DNA of 64,000 nucleotides from Pseudofrankia sp. DC12 (GCF_000966285.1 NZ_KQ031391.1:368978-432977), one strand, 5' to 3'; shown: positions 7,851 to 17,135, counted from the stretch's first letter. Program-made: numbers and translations. The notes: generated by a model not told the origin, from the letters alone.

Positions 7851-10800
7851 TCACACGGCGCTGGACCGGACCCGGTCGAACAGGTGAAGCCGGTGGGCGA
7901 CCGCGGCCGCCTCGCCGCGGGTGGCGACGCCGAGCTTGCCGAGGATGTTCGAGACGTGCGTGCTCGCCGTCTTGCGGCTGATGAACAGCGCCGAGGCGAT
8001 CTGCGGGTTGGAGCTGCCCGCCGCGACGAGCCGGAGCACCTCCAGCTCCCGAGCGGTCAGGCCGAGCGGCAGCTCGTCCCCGGCGCAGGACTGCCCTCCG
8101 GTCTCCCCGGCCGCCAGCCCCTCGCCCCGATCTACCGGGCCAGACAGCACGACCCGGGCGGCGACGGCGAGCTCGGCCAGCTCCCGGCGCAGCAGGTGGG
8201 CGCCCAGCTCGTCGGCGATCGCCGCGGAACCGCGCAGCTCGGCCGCGGCCGCGGCCCGGTCGCCGACAGCGAGCAGCGACTCGGCCAGGCCACGCAGCGC
8301 GCAGGCGCGCTGGTAGGTCACCCCGAGCGCGCCCCAGGTCTTCGCCGCGCTCGCCCAGGCGCCCGGATCCCCGCCGCCCTGCGCCCTGGCCAGCTCACCG
8401 GCGACCGTCGCGCGGTAGGCCTCGCCGCTGGGGTAGCGCTCGAACGGCAGCTGGGCGGCGATCTCGGCGAGCTGGCTGGCGCCGTCGAGCGCCCGCCGCA
8501 GCCCCTCGGCGTCGCGGCGGACCCTGGCGACGACCGCGGCCTCGGCGGCCGCCGCCATGCCGGCAGCCAGCAGCGGCGCGACGTAACGCACCACGTCCGG
8601 CAGCTCGAACTGCGCGAGCGTCTCGAGCACCCGGGCGGGCACCGCACCGGGGTCGCCGCGCCGCAGCTCCAGCTCGGCCCACAGCCGGGTCGACGGCAGC
8701 ACGTACTGACAGTCGACGAACCGCTTCGCACGCAGGCTGTCGGCCGTGGCCAGCGCGGCGGCGGCCTCGTCGAGCCGGTCCCGGACGAGGGCGACCTCGC
8801 CGCGCAGCCCGCTCAGGAACATCGCGTTGATGCCGACCGGCACCAGCTCCGCCTGCTGGGCCAGCATCCGTTCGGCGTCGGCCCAGCGGCCCGCGCCGAT
8901 CATGGCCTCCACCACGTTGCCCGCGATGATCATGCTGGCCCGCTCCTGGCCGAGCCGCCTGGCCAGGCGCAGGCCCTCCTCGCCGACGAGGATCGCCTCG
9001 TCGAACCGGCAGGCACCCAGCCAGGTGTCGGACTCGATGGTGTAGCTCGCGAGAATCAGGTCGTCGGCGCCCAGCTCGACGGCGATCTCCCGGCCGCGGC
9101 GCGCGTCCACCGGCTCGCTCCAGACCGCGGCCAGGCAGTCCGAGATCAGCAGCGCCGACGCCTCGGCCCGGCGGGCCCCGGTCGCCCGGGCGACGGCGAG
9201 CGCCTCGTCCATCGCGGCCTGGCCGGCGGCCCGCCGCGGCACCGTCGAGAACGCCTTGCCCAGGGCGACGAGCACCGTGGCGCGCGCCGGCGTCGGCGGG
9301 TCCGCCGGCACCAGCCGGACCGCCTCCTGCGCCTCGGGCACGCCGTCGGAGCGGCCCAGCTTGCGCTGCAACTTGCTCTGCTCGGTCAGCACCAGCGCGA
9401 GCCGCACCGGGTCGCCGAGCCGGCTGGCCTCGACCCGCGCCCTGGCCAGCAGCTCGTCCTCGCGGCGCAGCTCGCCGGCGGTCCGCGCGGCCAGGATCGC
9501 GGCCTCCAGGATGGCGAGGCGGTCCTTGCCGGTCAGCGCGCCCGGGTCCGCCACCTCGTCCCAGCTCGCGAGCGCCCGCTCGTAGTGGCGCAGCGCCTCG
9601 GCGTAGGCGTAGGAGCATTCGGCGGCCTCGGCCGCGTGCAGCAGCGCGGGCAGGGCCCGGACGTGCTCGTGGGCCGAGTACCAGTGATAGGCCACCGTCG
9701 CCGCGGCCTGGGCCGGGCCACCGACCAGGGACGGGTCCGCCTCGACCGCCTGCGCGTAGCGGCGGTGCAGGTGCATGCCCTCACCCGGCAGACCGTCGTG
9801 GTGCAACGCGTCGCGGGTCAGCGCGTGCCGGAACGCGTAGCCGCCCGCGCCCTGGTCGACCAGCAGCACCCCCGCGGAGACGGCCGTCCGCAGCGCCTCC
9901 CAGACCTGCTCGTCCGACAGCCCGGCGACCACGGCGAGCAGCCGGTGGTCGACCCGCTGGCCGCCGGCCGCCGCGACCCGCAGCAGGTCGCGCGTCGCGG
10001 CCGGCAGCGCGTCGACCCGGGCGAGCAGCGCGTCTCGCAGGGTGGGGCTGATCACGACCCCGAGGCTGCCGGTCTGGGAGGCGGCGACGACCTCCTCCAC
10101 GAAGAAGGCGTTGCCGTCCGAGCAGGCCAGGATGTCGTCGACCAGGCCGTCCGGCGCGGCGGCGCCCAGGATCGCGCCGACCAGCTCCGCGACCTCACCG
10201 CGGCCGAACCGGTCCAGCTCGACCCGATCGACCCAGCGCGTCCGCTCCCGCCCCGACGGCGCGGCCCAGCGCAGCCGCTCGGCCTCGGCCAGGAAGGTCC
10301 GCAGCGGGTGGCCGGGGCCGACCCCGTCGGCCCGGTAGGTGAGCACCAGCGTCACCCGGGAGCCGCGCACGTTGCGCAGCAGGAACGCGGCGAGCGCCCG
10401 GGTGGACTGGTCCGCCCAGTGCAGGTCCTCGATCACGAACAGGACCGGCCGGGCGGCGGCGAGCGCCTCCAGCAGGCCGAGTACCAGGTCGAACAGCCGC
10501 CCGGAGCTGTGCGCGTCCTCACCGGGCGCCGGCGGCGCGCCGCGGCCCAGCTCCGGCAGCAGCCGGGCCAGCTCGTCGCGCCGGTCGCCGACGAGCCCGA
10601 CCAGGCCGTCTGGCCCGAGCTGGCGGGCCAGCCCACGCAGCGCCTCGACCACCGGCGCCAACGGCAGCCCGTCGCCCTCCAGCTCGACACAGCCGCCGAT
10701 CAGCACGGTGTGCCGGGCCTCGCCCGCCCGGGCGATCAGCTCCTCGACGAGGCGGGTCTTGCCGACGCCGGCCTCGCCGCCGACGATGACGGCCGCCCCC

Positions 10801-10889
10801 TCGCCAGCCTCGGCCCGGCGCAACGCGTCGTCGAGCCGGCCGAGCTCGGCAGCGCGGCCCACGAACACGGGGCTGGCCAGTGGGGTCAT
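7851..10889 (-). CDS. LuxR-family ATP-binding (LAL-type) transcriptional regulator
   Basis: This is a large regulator of about 1012 residues. The N-terminal ATPase starts with VFVGRAAELGRLDDAL and Walker A GGEAGVGKTR; Walker B is VLFVIEDLHWAD. A long helical, tetratricopeptide-like middle follows. The C-terminus is a LuxR helix-turn-helix: LTARELEVLRLVAAG, IASALFISRKTASTHVSNIL. LAL proteins activate operons in response to bound ligands, often sugars or antibiotics. ATG at 10889 has AGAGGG upstream; a GTG at 10925 would add 12 residues. It is convergent with the Cas6-like gene. Its target is not evident. Confidence 0.9.
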   Translation of the reverse strand: MTPLASPVFVGRAAELGRLDDALRRAEAGEGAAVIVGGEAGVGKTRLVEELIARAGEARHTVLIGGCVELEGDGLPLAPVVEALRGLARQLGPDGLVGLVGDRRDELARLLPELGRGAPPAPGEDAHSSGRLFDLVLGLLEALAAARPVLFVIEDLHWADQSTRALAAFLLRNVRGSRVTLVLTYRADGVGPGHPLRTFLAEAERLRWAAPSGRERTRWVDRVELDRFGRGEVAELVGAILGAAAPDGLVDDILACSDGNAFFVEEVVAASQTGSLGVVISPTLRDALLARVDALPAATRDLLRVAAAGGQRVDHRLLAVVAGLSDEQVWEALRTAVSAGVLLVDQGAGGYAFRHALTRDALHHDGLPGEGMHLHRRYAQAVEADPSLVGGPAQAAATVAYHWYSAHEHVRALPALLHAAEAAECSYAYAEALRHYERALASWDEVADPGALTGKDRLAILEAAILAARTAGELRREDELLARARVEASRLGDPVRLALVLTEQSKLQRKLGRSDGVPEAQEAVRLVPADPPTPARATVLVALGKAFSTVPRRAAGQAAMDEALAVARATGARRAEASALLISDCLAAVWSEPVDARRGREIAVELGADDLILASYTIESDTWLGACRFDEAILVGEEGLRLARRLGQERASMIIAGNVVEAMIGAGRWADAERMLAQQAELVPVGINAMFLSGLRGEVALVRDRLDEAAAALATADSLRAKRFVDCQYVLPSTRLWAELELRRGDPGAVPARVLETLAQFELPDVVRYVAPLLAAGMAAAAEAAVVARVRRDAEGLRRALDGASQLAEIAAQLPFERYPSGEAYRATVAGELARAQGGGDPGAWASAAKTWGALGVTYQRACALRGLAESLLAVGDRAAAAAELRGSAAIADELGAHLLRRELAELAVAARVVLSGPVDRGEGLAAGETGGQSCAGDELPLGLTARELEVLRLVAAGSSNPQIASALFISRKTASTHVSNILGKLGVATRGEAAAVAHRLHLFDRVRSSAV

Positions 10890-10962
10890 GCCCTCTAGTC
10901 TGGCCTCAAGGTGTGACAACTCCACTCGTTTTTTCCGGTTGGCGAAGCCGGGTCCGCGAGGC

Positions 10963-11223
10963 TCAGCCCCGGCGCCGGCTCGCCGACCGTCCCCGCCCGG
11001 CCCGGTCGGACTCCGGATCGTCGGGGTACACGTCGTCGGGGCCGAGCGCGGGCGGCCGGCGCGCCGGGGCGTCGTCGGCCTCCCGGGCCTCCCGGGCCTC
11101 CCGGGCCTCCCGGGCCGCGCGGGCCTCCCGGGCCGCGCGGGCCTCCCGGGCCGCGGTGGAGGCCCGCCGCAGGTCCTCGGTGTGCTCCCGCCCGGCCGCT
11201 TCCATGATCTGCCAGGACCACAT
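10963..11223 (-). CDS. small hypothetical protein with Ala-Arg-Glu repeats
   Basis: This 86-residue protein opens with MWSWQIMEAAGREHTEDLRR, typical of small unnamed actinobacterial proteins. It then carries a tandem run of AREA/AREARA units that should form a charged helix or coiled coil, and ends in a basic tail. The repeats correspond to a DNA repeat of the 9-mer CCTCCCGGG at about 11078-11155. ATG 11223 has AGAGGA upstream. The function is not known, and the tandem DNA could make the repeat number variable between strains. Confidence 0.55.
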   Translation of the reverse strand: MWSWQIMEAAGREHTEDLRRASTAAREARAAREARAAREAREAREAREADDAPARRPPALGPDDVYPDDPESDRAGRGRSASRRRG

Positions 11224-11312
11224 GCTGGTCACGTCCTCTCGCGCCACCCGGCGCGTATCTCGGTGCTGTCGTCGCGTAACCCACGATCACCGTCGGACGG
11301 GGCCTCCGGCAT

Positions 11313-11326
11313 CGGGCAGCTGCCCG
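11313..11326. promoter_or_regulatory. 14-bp perfect palindrome
   Basis: CGGGCAGCTGCCCG lies in the 484-bp gene-free stretch between the small hypothetical gene and the ABC operon. Its right half is repeated 23 bp downstream (CTGCCCGATTCG twice). It may be an operator or part of a terminator. Apart from this site and the repeats at 11643-11668, I see nothing assignable in the stretch. Confidence 0.35.
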
Positions 11327-11621
11327 ATTCGCCCTCGGACGCCTGCCCGATTCGCGGCCCGGCCCGGCCCGGAGCCCGGCACGGCCGAGCTGTCGAGTTC
11401 CTGACAGGCCTCGGCGGGCCCGGCCCGCGGCGGCGCGGCGCCGGCCGCCGCGGGCCGGCACCCACCGGGCCGCTGACCTGTGGTGACGCGGCGATAACCC
11501 AGACCGCACCGCCGCCAGGGGCGCACCCGGGCGCTCCGGTGCCGACGCGGCGTCATCGGATGGCCATGTCATCGTCGGCCTGTCGCAACCCGGCGCCGCC
11601 GGAGCCGCGGCGATGTGGTCC

Positions 11622-11668
11622 TAAGGTGGACGGGACGGGCAACCGTTCGAACCGCTACGCCGTTCGAA
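11622..11668 (+). promoter_or_regulatory. candidate promoter element and paired TTCGAA repeats upstream of ABC operon
   Basis: TAAGGT at 11622-11627 fits an actinobacterial -10 hexamer. Two identical CCGTTCGAA boxes follow at 11643-11651 and 11660-11668, 17 bp apart, each holding a TTCGAA palindrome. This position, between a likely transcription start and the ABC ATPase ATG at 11708, suits a repressor-binding site. Confidence 0.4.
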
Positions 11669-11707
11669 TCGCAATGCGTTGAGGGGACGGAAGACCGAGG
11701 TGGCCGG

Positions 11708-12661
11708 ATGATCGAGGCGCGTGGCCTGACGAAGCGGTACGGCAGCAAGACGGCGGTGGACGACCTGACGATCACCGTCCAGCCCGGCGTCGTCACCGGG
11801 TTCCTCGGCCCCAACGGTGCCGGCAAGTCCACGACGATGCGGATGGCGATCGGCCTCGACCGGCCCACGAAGGGCACGATCACCGTCAACGGCAAGGCCT
11901 ACCGCGACTTCGCCGCGCCGCTGTGCGAGGTCGGCGTGCTGCTGGAGGCCAAGGCCGTGCACACCGGCCGGTCGGCCTACAAGCACCTGCTCGCGGTCGC
12001 CCAGACCCACGGCATCCCGCGCCGCCGCGTCGAAGAGGTGCTCGGCCTCGTCGGGCTCACCGAGGTCGCCGGCAAGCGGGTCGGCGGCTTCTCCCTCGGC
12101 ATGGGCCAGCGGCTGGGCATCGCCTCGGCGATGCTCGGCGACCCGGGCGTGCTGATCCTCGACGAGCCGGTGAACGGCCTCGACCCCGAGGGCATCCGCT
12201 GGATCCGCACCCTCCTGCAGGCGCTCGCCGCCGAGGGCCGGACCATCTTCGTCTCGTCCCACCTGATGAGCGAGATGGCGCTGACCGCCACCCACCTCAT
12301 CGTCGTCGGCCGCGGCAGGCTCATCGCGAACACCACCGTCGAGGACTTCATCCGGCAGGCTTCGGGCGACCTGGTGCACGTCCGGTCGCCCGAGGCGGCC
12401 CGGCTCGGCGAGGTGCTCGCCCGTGACGGCGTCACCGTCACCACCAGCGGCCTGGACACGCTCGACGTCAACGGCCTGACGGCCCAGCAGATCGGCGAGG
12501 CCGCGTTCGCCGCGAGCGTCCCGGTCTACGAGCTCACCCCACGCCAGGTCTCGCTCGAGGACGCGTTCATGGACATCACCAAGGACGCCGTCGAGTACAC
12601 CCACGGCCAGCCGCCGGGGCAGCGCGTCTCGGCCGCCACCTCCACGGGAGCCCACGCGTGA
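11708..12661 (+). CDS. ABC transporter ATP-binding protein (DrrA/BcrA-like)
   Basis: All motifs of an active ATPase are present: Walker A FLGPNGAGKST, signature FSLGMGQRLG, Walker B VLILDEPVNGLDPEG and switch histidine in FVSSHLMSE. The C-terminal domain resembles drug and antibiotic exporters of the DrrA/BcrA type. It energises the two membrane proteins encoded directly downstream, the first of which overlaps it by four bases (GTGA). ATG 11708 begins MIEARGLTKRYG, the normal family start. The exported substrate is unknown. Confidence 0.92.
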   Translation: MIEARGLTKRYGSKTAVDDLTITVQPGVVTGFLGPNGAGKSTTMRMAIGLDRPTKGTITVNGKAYRDFAAPLCEVGVLLEAKAVHTGRSAYKHLLAVAQTHGIPRRRVEEVLGLVGLTEVAGKRVGGFSLGMGQRLGIASAMLGDPGVLILDEPVNGLDPEGIRWIRTLLQALAAEGRTIFVSSHLMSEMALTATHLIVVGRGRLIANTTVEDFIRQASGDLVHVRSPEAARLGEVLARDGVTVTTSGLDTLDVNGLTAQQIGEAAFAASVPVYELTPRQVSLEDAFMDITKDAVEYTHGQPPGQRVSAATSTGAHA

Positions 12662-13497
12662 CCGCCAGTACCGCCGACGCCGGCCCGGCCACCGTCCGGG
12701 GCGCCGGCTTCCACGGGACGGCCAAGGTCACTCTCCCCCGGATCCTGCGGTCCGAGTGGACGAAGCTGACCTCGTTGCGCTCGACCGTGTGGACGCTGCT
12801 GGCCGCCGTCGTGGTCACGATCGGGTTCGGCCTGCTCATCAGCGCGATCACCGTCGCGGACTTCCACCACTCCGCGAACCCCGACGACCTCAAAGACCCG
12901 GTGATGACGAGCCTGGTCGGCGGGTACTTCTCGCAGATCGCCGTCGGCGTGCTCGGCGTGCTGCTGATCACCGGCGAGTACTCGACCGGGATGATCCGCA
13001 CCTCGCTGGGTGCCATCCCGCACCGGGCGCCGATGCTGGCGGCCAAGGCGATCGTGTTCGGGGTGACGACCTACGTCGTCTCACTGGCCGCGATCCTCGT
13101 CGCGTTCTTCGGCGGCCAGGCGATCCTTAACCAGATCCACGCCGGCGTCTCGATCGGGGACCCGAGCGTGGTGCGGGTGCTGCTCGGCGGGGCGTTCTTC
13201 GTCATGACGATCGGCCTGCTCGGGATCGCGCTCGGCACCCTGATCCGCAGCACCGGCGGCTCGATCGCCGCCCTGCTCGGCCTGATCTTCGTGGTTCCGA
13301 TCGTGACCAGCTTCCTGCCCGGCCGCTGGGGCGACATCCAGAAGTTCATCCCCAACAACGCCGGCGGCGCGCTCGTGACCATCGGTGATCGCGGCAGCGA
13401 CCTGCTGTCCCCGCTGGGCGGCTTCGTCGTCCTGCTGGTCTGGCTCGCCGTCGGCCTCGGCTCGGCCACCTTCGTGCTCCTGCGGCGCGACGCCTGA
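12658..13497 (+). CDS. ABC-2 type transporter permease 1
   Basis: This is a 279-residue membrane protein with about six hydrophobic segments. It has the family opening ILRSEWTKLTSLRSTVWTLL and the central GVLLITGEYSTGMIRTSLG block. It starts at GTG in a GTGA overlap with the ATPase gene, so expression is probably coupled. It is clearly paralogous to the next gene. With the ATPase it would form an exporter in the cytoplasmic membrane. Confidence 0.88.
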   Translation: MTASTADAGPATVRGAGFHGTAKVTLPRILRSEWTKLTSLRSTVWTLLAAVVVTIGFGLLISAITVADFHHSANPDDLKDPVMTSLVGGYFSQIAVGVLGVLLITGEYSTGMIRTSLGAIPHRAPMLAAKAIVFGVTTYVVSLAAILVAFFGGQAILNQIHAGVSIGDPSVVRVLLGGAFFVMTIGLLGIALGTLIRSTGGSIAALLGLIFVVPIVTSFLPGRWGDIQKFIPNNAGGALVTIGDRGSDLLSPLGGFVVLLVWLAVGLGSATFVLLRRDA

Positions 13498-13545
13498 CGG
13501 CCGGCGCCACCCGCACGCGTTAGTCATCCCGCTGGAAGGACAGGC

Positions 13546-14406
13546 ATGACCGCCACGCCTGAGGCGTCCCCCGTCGCGGCGCCGGTCGCGGGCGTCCGCG
13601 CCCCGGTTGATTTCCACCGGACCGCGCGGGTGACGATCCCGCGGGTGGTGCGGTCCGAATGGACCAAGCTGACGTCGCTGCGCTCCACCGTCTGGACGCT
13701 GCTGGCTGCGTTCGTCGTGACGGTGGGCCTCGGTGACCTGATCTGCTGGGCGGTCGTCGCGCACTGGGACAAGGCCAGCCCGCAGGACAAGATCACGTTC
13801 CAGCCGGTGCTGCAGAGCCTGACCGGGGCCTACTTCTCGCAGATCGCGATCGGTGTGCTCGGCGTGCTGCTGATCACCGGTGAGTACTCGACCGGGATGA
13901 TCCGCACCTCGCTCGGCTCGGTTCCCCGCCGGCTGCGGGTGCTGTTCGCCAAGGCCGCCGTGTTCGCGGTGACGAGCTTCGCGGTCGCGTTCATCGCGGT
14001 GCTCGTCGCGTTCTTCACCGGGCAGGCGATCTTCGCCCACAAGCACATCGGCGTGGGCCTCGGCTACCCGGGCGCCGTACGGGTGCTGTTCGGTGCCGCG
14101 TTCTTCGTGACGGCGATCGGCCTGCTCGGCCTCGCGCTCGGAACGCTGCTACGCAGCACCGGCGGCTCGATCGCGAGCCTGCTCGGCCTGGTCTTCGTGG
14201 TGCCGATCATCACGAACTTCCTGCCTGGCCGCTGGTCCCGCATCCACGAGTACATCCCCGACGGCGCCGGCCAGGCCCTGGTGACCATCACCAGGGCGCC
14301 CGGCGACGAAGTGCTCCCGCCGCTCGCGGGCCTGATCGTGCTGCTGGTCTGGCTCGCCGTCGGCCTCGGCGCCGCGGCCTACACGCTGGTCCGCCGCGAC
14401 GCCTGA
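13546..14406 (+). CDS. ABC-2 type transporter permease 2, tandem paralogue
   Basis: This protein has 286 residues and aligns with permease 1 along its whole length, including VRSEWTKLTSLRSTVWTLL, GEYSTGMIRTSLG, the RSTGGSIA block and NFLPGRW. It differs mainly in the N-terminal 25 residues and the first outside loop. GGAAGGA precedes the ATG. The pair may form a heterodimeric membrane domain for the upstream ATPase. The last 258 bases are overlapped on the opposite strand by the frame of the DMT transporter. Confidence 0.88.
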   Translation: MTATPEASPVAAPVAGVRAPVDFHRTARVTIPRVVRSEWTKLTSLRSTVWTLLAAFVVTVGLGDLICWAVVAHWDKASPQDKITFQPVLQSLTGAYFSQIAIGVLGVLLITGEYSTGMIRTSLGSVPRRLRVLFAKAAVFAVTSFAVAFIAVLVAFFTGQAIFAHKHIGVGLGYPGAVRVLFGAAFFVTAIGLLGLALGTLLRSTGGSIASLLGLVFVVPIITNFLPGRWSRIHEYIPDGAGQALVTITRAPGDEVLPPLAGLIVLLVWLAVGLGAAAYTLVRRDA

Positions 14407-15306
14407 CCCGGCGAAGAGCTCCTCCCCGAGGTGATGGCTTGGGGGGATGCCGCGGGCGAGGCCCGCGACGCCGATGGCGACCAGCACGCCGGCGAGCGCC
14501 ACGCCGGCCAGCCGGGGGGCGCCCGTCGGCGCGGGCACGCCGTAGACGAGCACGGCCAGCACGTAGGACACCACCGGGTTGGTGATGTTCATGCCCGTGA
14601 TCGCGGCGGCGAACGGCCCGGTCGCGAACGCCGTCTGGCCGGTGGCCATGCCGCACAGCATCGAGGTGACCAGCGCGTAGAGGTACCAGCCGCGGAGCAG
14701 CGCGGCCGGGCCGGCGTCGACGAGCAGGCCGGCCGAGCGCTTCAGCAGCACCGCGGTCAGGGCGAAGCAGAACCCGGAGGCGACCCCGAGCAGCCCGGCC
14801 CGCGCGGCCAGCCGTCGGCCCAGCGAGGCCGAGGTGGCGAGGAGCGCCGCCGCCGCGGCGACGAGCACCACGATCATGGCGAGCAGCCGGCGGTCGTCGA
14901 GCCGCTCGTCCACCGGCGGCCGGCCGTGCACGACCAGCAGGACGGCGAGCCCCGCGCACACCGCGCCCGCCGAGCACCAGGCGCCGGCCGGCATCCCCCG
15001 GCCCGACCGGCGGGTGCCGAGGGACAGGGCGAACAACAGCTGGGTGACGACCAGCGGCTGCACGATCGACACCGAGCCCAGGTACAGTGCCGAGGCCTCG
15101 ACGACGAACCCGCAGACGTTGGTTCCCCAGCCGGCCAGCCACCACGGGTCCCGGACCAGCGCGAGCAGCAGGCCGACGCCCGGGACCGCCCGGGCGAGCG
15201 CGGACGAGCCCGGCCCGTCCTGCCGCGTCGCGGCGTGCTGCTGCAGGACGGCCGAGCAGGCGAACAGGAAGGCGGCGACGAGGCTGAGCGCGACGACGAT
15301 CAACAC
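14149..15306 (-). CDS. DMT/EamA-like transporter with read-through C-terminus
   Basis: The first 290 residues form about nine or ten membrane segments, beginning VVALSLVAAFLFACSAVLQQ, typical of the DMT superfamily of small-molecule or magnesium-like transporters in actinobacteria. A natural end would be expected after GVAGLARGIPPSHH. Instead the frame runs on for some 95 charged residues, antisense to the end of ABC permease 2, before a stop at 14149. The tail has the composition of shadow coding. The original stop may have been lost by a deletion at the convergent junction. The start is GTG 15306. Confidence 0.75.
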   Translation of the reverse strand: MLIVVALSLVAAFLFACSAVLQQHAATRQDGPGSSALARAVPGVGLLLALVRDPWWLAGWGTNVCGFVVEASALYLGSVSIVQPLVVTQLLFALSLGTRRSGRGMPAGAWCSAGAVCAGLAVLLVVHGRPPVDERLDDRRLLAMIVVLVAAAAALLATSASLGRRLAARAGLLGVASGFCFALTAVLLKRSAGLLVDAGPAALLRGWYLYALVTSMLCGMATGQTAFATGPFAAAITGMNITNPVVSYVLAVLVYGVPAPTGAPRLAGVALAGVLVAIGVAGLARGIPPSHHLGEELFAGSGVAADQRVGRGAEADGEPDQQHDQARERREHFVAGRPGDGHQGLAGAVGDVLVDAGPAARQEVRDDRHHEDQAEQARDRAAGAA

Positions 15307-15527
15307 AGCTGGGGACTCGCACCGGCGGCGGATGCCGCGCCGTCAGCGCCTCGCATGGCGGTCACGATAGGCGGGAAACGTCGCCCCCGGTCATCATTCG
15401 GGCGACCCGGACGTGAAGGTCAGCGGGCAGGCTGCCGAACGCGGTCGGGCGCGAGGCGCCACCTGACGGCACCGGCGAGCTCAACCGGTTGCCGACGCCG
15501 CATCGAGGCGCGTCCGGAACGGACGGC

Positions 15528-16457
15528 TCAGGCGCGGCTGCGCAACGCGCGCAGGAAGAGGGCGAGGTTGGCGGGACGCTCGGCCATCCGGCGCAGCAGG
15601 TACGGATACCAGTCGGGCCCGTACGGCAGGTAGACCCGGACCTGGGCGCCGCTGCTGGCGAGGCGCAGCTGCTCGTGTGGGCGGATCCCGTGCAGCAGCT
15701 GGTATTCGAAGCTGCCGGCGGCCCGTCCGTGCTCCTCGGCCAGCCGCGCGGCCAGCGCCAGCAGGCTCGGGTCGTGGGTGGCCACCATCGGGTAGCCGTC
15801 GCCGGCCATCAGGATCCCCAGGCAGCGGGCGTACGCCGCGTCGGCCTCGGGCCGCCGCGTCCAGGCGACGTCGCGCGGCGCGCGGTAGGCGCCCTTGCAC
15901 AGCCGCACCCGCGCGCCGGCGACGGCGAACCGCCGGCAGTCGTCCTCGGTGCGGCGCAGGTAGGCCTGCAGCACGGCCCCGGTCGCCGGGTGGTCGCGAC
16001 GCAGGTCGGCGAGCAGCCGCAGCGCCGGCTCGACGCTGGTGTGCTCCTCGGCGTCGAAGGTGACGGTCGCGCCCAGCGCGGCTGCGCGGGCGCAGATCTC
16101 GGCCGCGTTCTCGTAGCAGATCTTCCATCCGCCGCACGGGATCAGCCGGCCGAGCGCCGAGAGCTTGACCGACACGTCCAGCCCGCCGGCCAGCCCCGCG
16201 TCCTCGGCGAGGTCGAGCAGGCCCAGGTAGGCGGTCGTCGCCTCCCGCGCGTCGGCGAGGTCGGCACCCCGTTCCCCGAGCCGGTCGACGGTCGCGCGGA
16301 TCCCCTCGCCGGCCAGCTCCCGGACGACCGCCAACGCGTCGAGCGGCCGTTCACCGGCTACGAACCGGTCGACGACCCGGCGCGTCACCGGCGTGGCGAC
16401 CACGAGCTCGCGCGCTCGCGCGCTGCGCGAGGCCGCGAGCAGCACCCGACGGATCAT
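15528..16457 (-). CDS. proline dehydrogenase (monofunctional)
   Basis: This 309-residue FAD-dependent TIM-barrel enzyme oxidises L-proline to 1-pyrroline-5-carboxylate. Family blocks visible are VSVKLSALG, VTFDAEEHTS, LQAYLRRTEDD, VRLCKGAYR and the C-terminal RVYLPYGPDWYPYLLRR, whose arginines bind the substrate carboxylate. ATG 16457 has AGAGGAGG upstream. No P5C dehydrogenase gene is adjacent; that partner must be elsewhere. Confidence 0.92.
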   Translation of the reverse strand: MIRRVLLAASRSARARELVVATPVTRRVVDRFVAGERPLDALAVVRELAGEGIRATVDRLGERGADLADAREATTAYLGLLDLAEDAGLAGGLDVSVKLSALGRLIPCGGWKICYENAAEICARAAALGATVTFDAEEHTSVEPALRLLADLRRDHPATGAVLQAYLRRTEDDCRRFAVAGARVRLCKGAYRAPRDVAWTRRPEADAAYARCLGILMAGDGYPMVATHDPSLLALAARLAEEHGRAAGSFEYQLLHGIRPHEQLRLASSGAQVRVYLPYGPDWYPYLLRRMAERPANLALFLRALRSRA

Positions 16458-16619
16458 CCGACGCCTCCTCTGGTGATACACAGCAAGCTTCGGGCACGTC
16501 ACCCGCCGCGTCCATTCGGCGAAATGATTTCTGTCTAGTTACATCGAGACCACATTTCGATGACGACATGCCCATTCGACGGGCCATGACGTCCCATAGA
16601 GATCACTAAATTACACTCC

Positions 16620-17135
16620 GTGAATAAGGGGACAGCCACACCGCCCGACGCGCGCCATCGCAGCCGGACGGGCCGCCGGGCCGCCGAGATCGCGGTGGCC
16701 GCCGCCGTCGCCGCGTCCTGCGGAGCCACCATCGGCCCGGCCACGCCGGCCCTGGCCGGCGGCTCCCCGGGCCCTTACTGCGCCGGCAGCGCCCGCACCG
16801 ACATCCCGGCGGACGGCCCGGCCGCGGCAGGAAGGGCCGCCCGGGTCGAGGGCGGCTTCTACGCGATGACCGGCCTCTACTGGCCGCCGACGACGGCGAT
16901 CCTGTGCCAGGAGCCCCCGAGCACCCACCACCCGCTGTTCCGCGCCGGCCGGGGCGGTTGCGCCACCGGCACCCTGCCCTTCCTCATCCCGAACGACCTC
17001 GGCCCCACCGTCGCCGGATCGCCACCCCTCTGGGGCACATTCCTGCCGCCCGGCTGGTACTACCTCGGCAACGACGCCCCGCCCGGCTGGTCCGACCTCT
17101 GCTGGGCCGCGACCAGGCCGGCAGCCACCAGCTAG
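16620..17135 (+). CDS. hypothetical secreted protein
   Basis: This 171-residue protein begins with a basic N-region (RHRSRTGRRAAE), a hydrophobic Ala-rich core and a likely signal-peptidase site near ATPALAGG. The mature part has cysteines that could form disulfides, and is rich in Pro, Gly and Trp near the end (FLPPGWYYLGNDAPPGWSDLCW). No known domain is recognised. The start is GTG 16620 with no clear ribosome-binding site; the upstream 40 bases are AT-rich, so a leaderless transcript is possible. Confidence 0.6.
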   Translation: MNKGTATPPDARHRSRTGRRAAEIAVAAAVAASCGATIGPATPALAGGSPGPYCAGSARTDIPADGPAAAGRAARVEGGFYAMTGLYWPPTTAILCQEPPSTHHPLFRAGRGGCATGTLPFLIPNDLGPTVAGSPPLWGTFLPPGWYYLGNDAPPGWSDLCWAATRPAATS

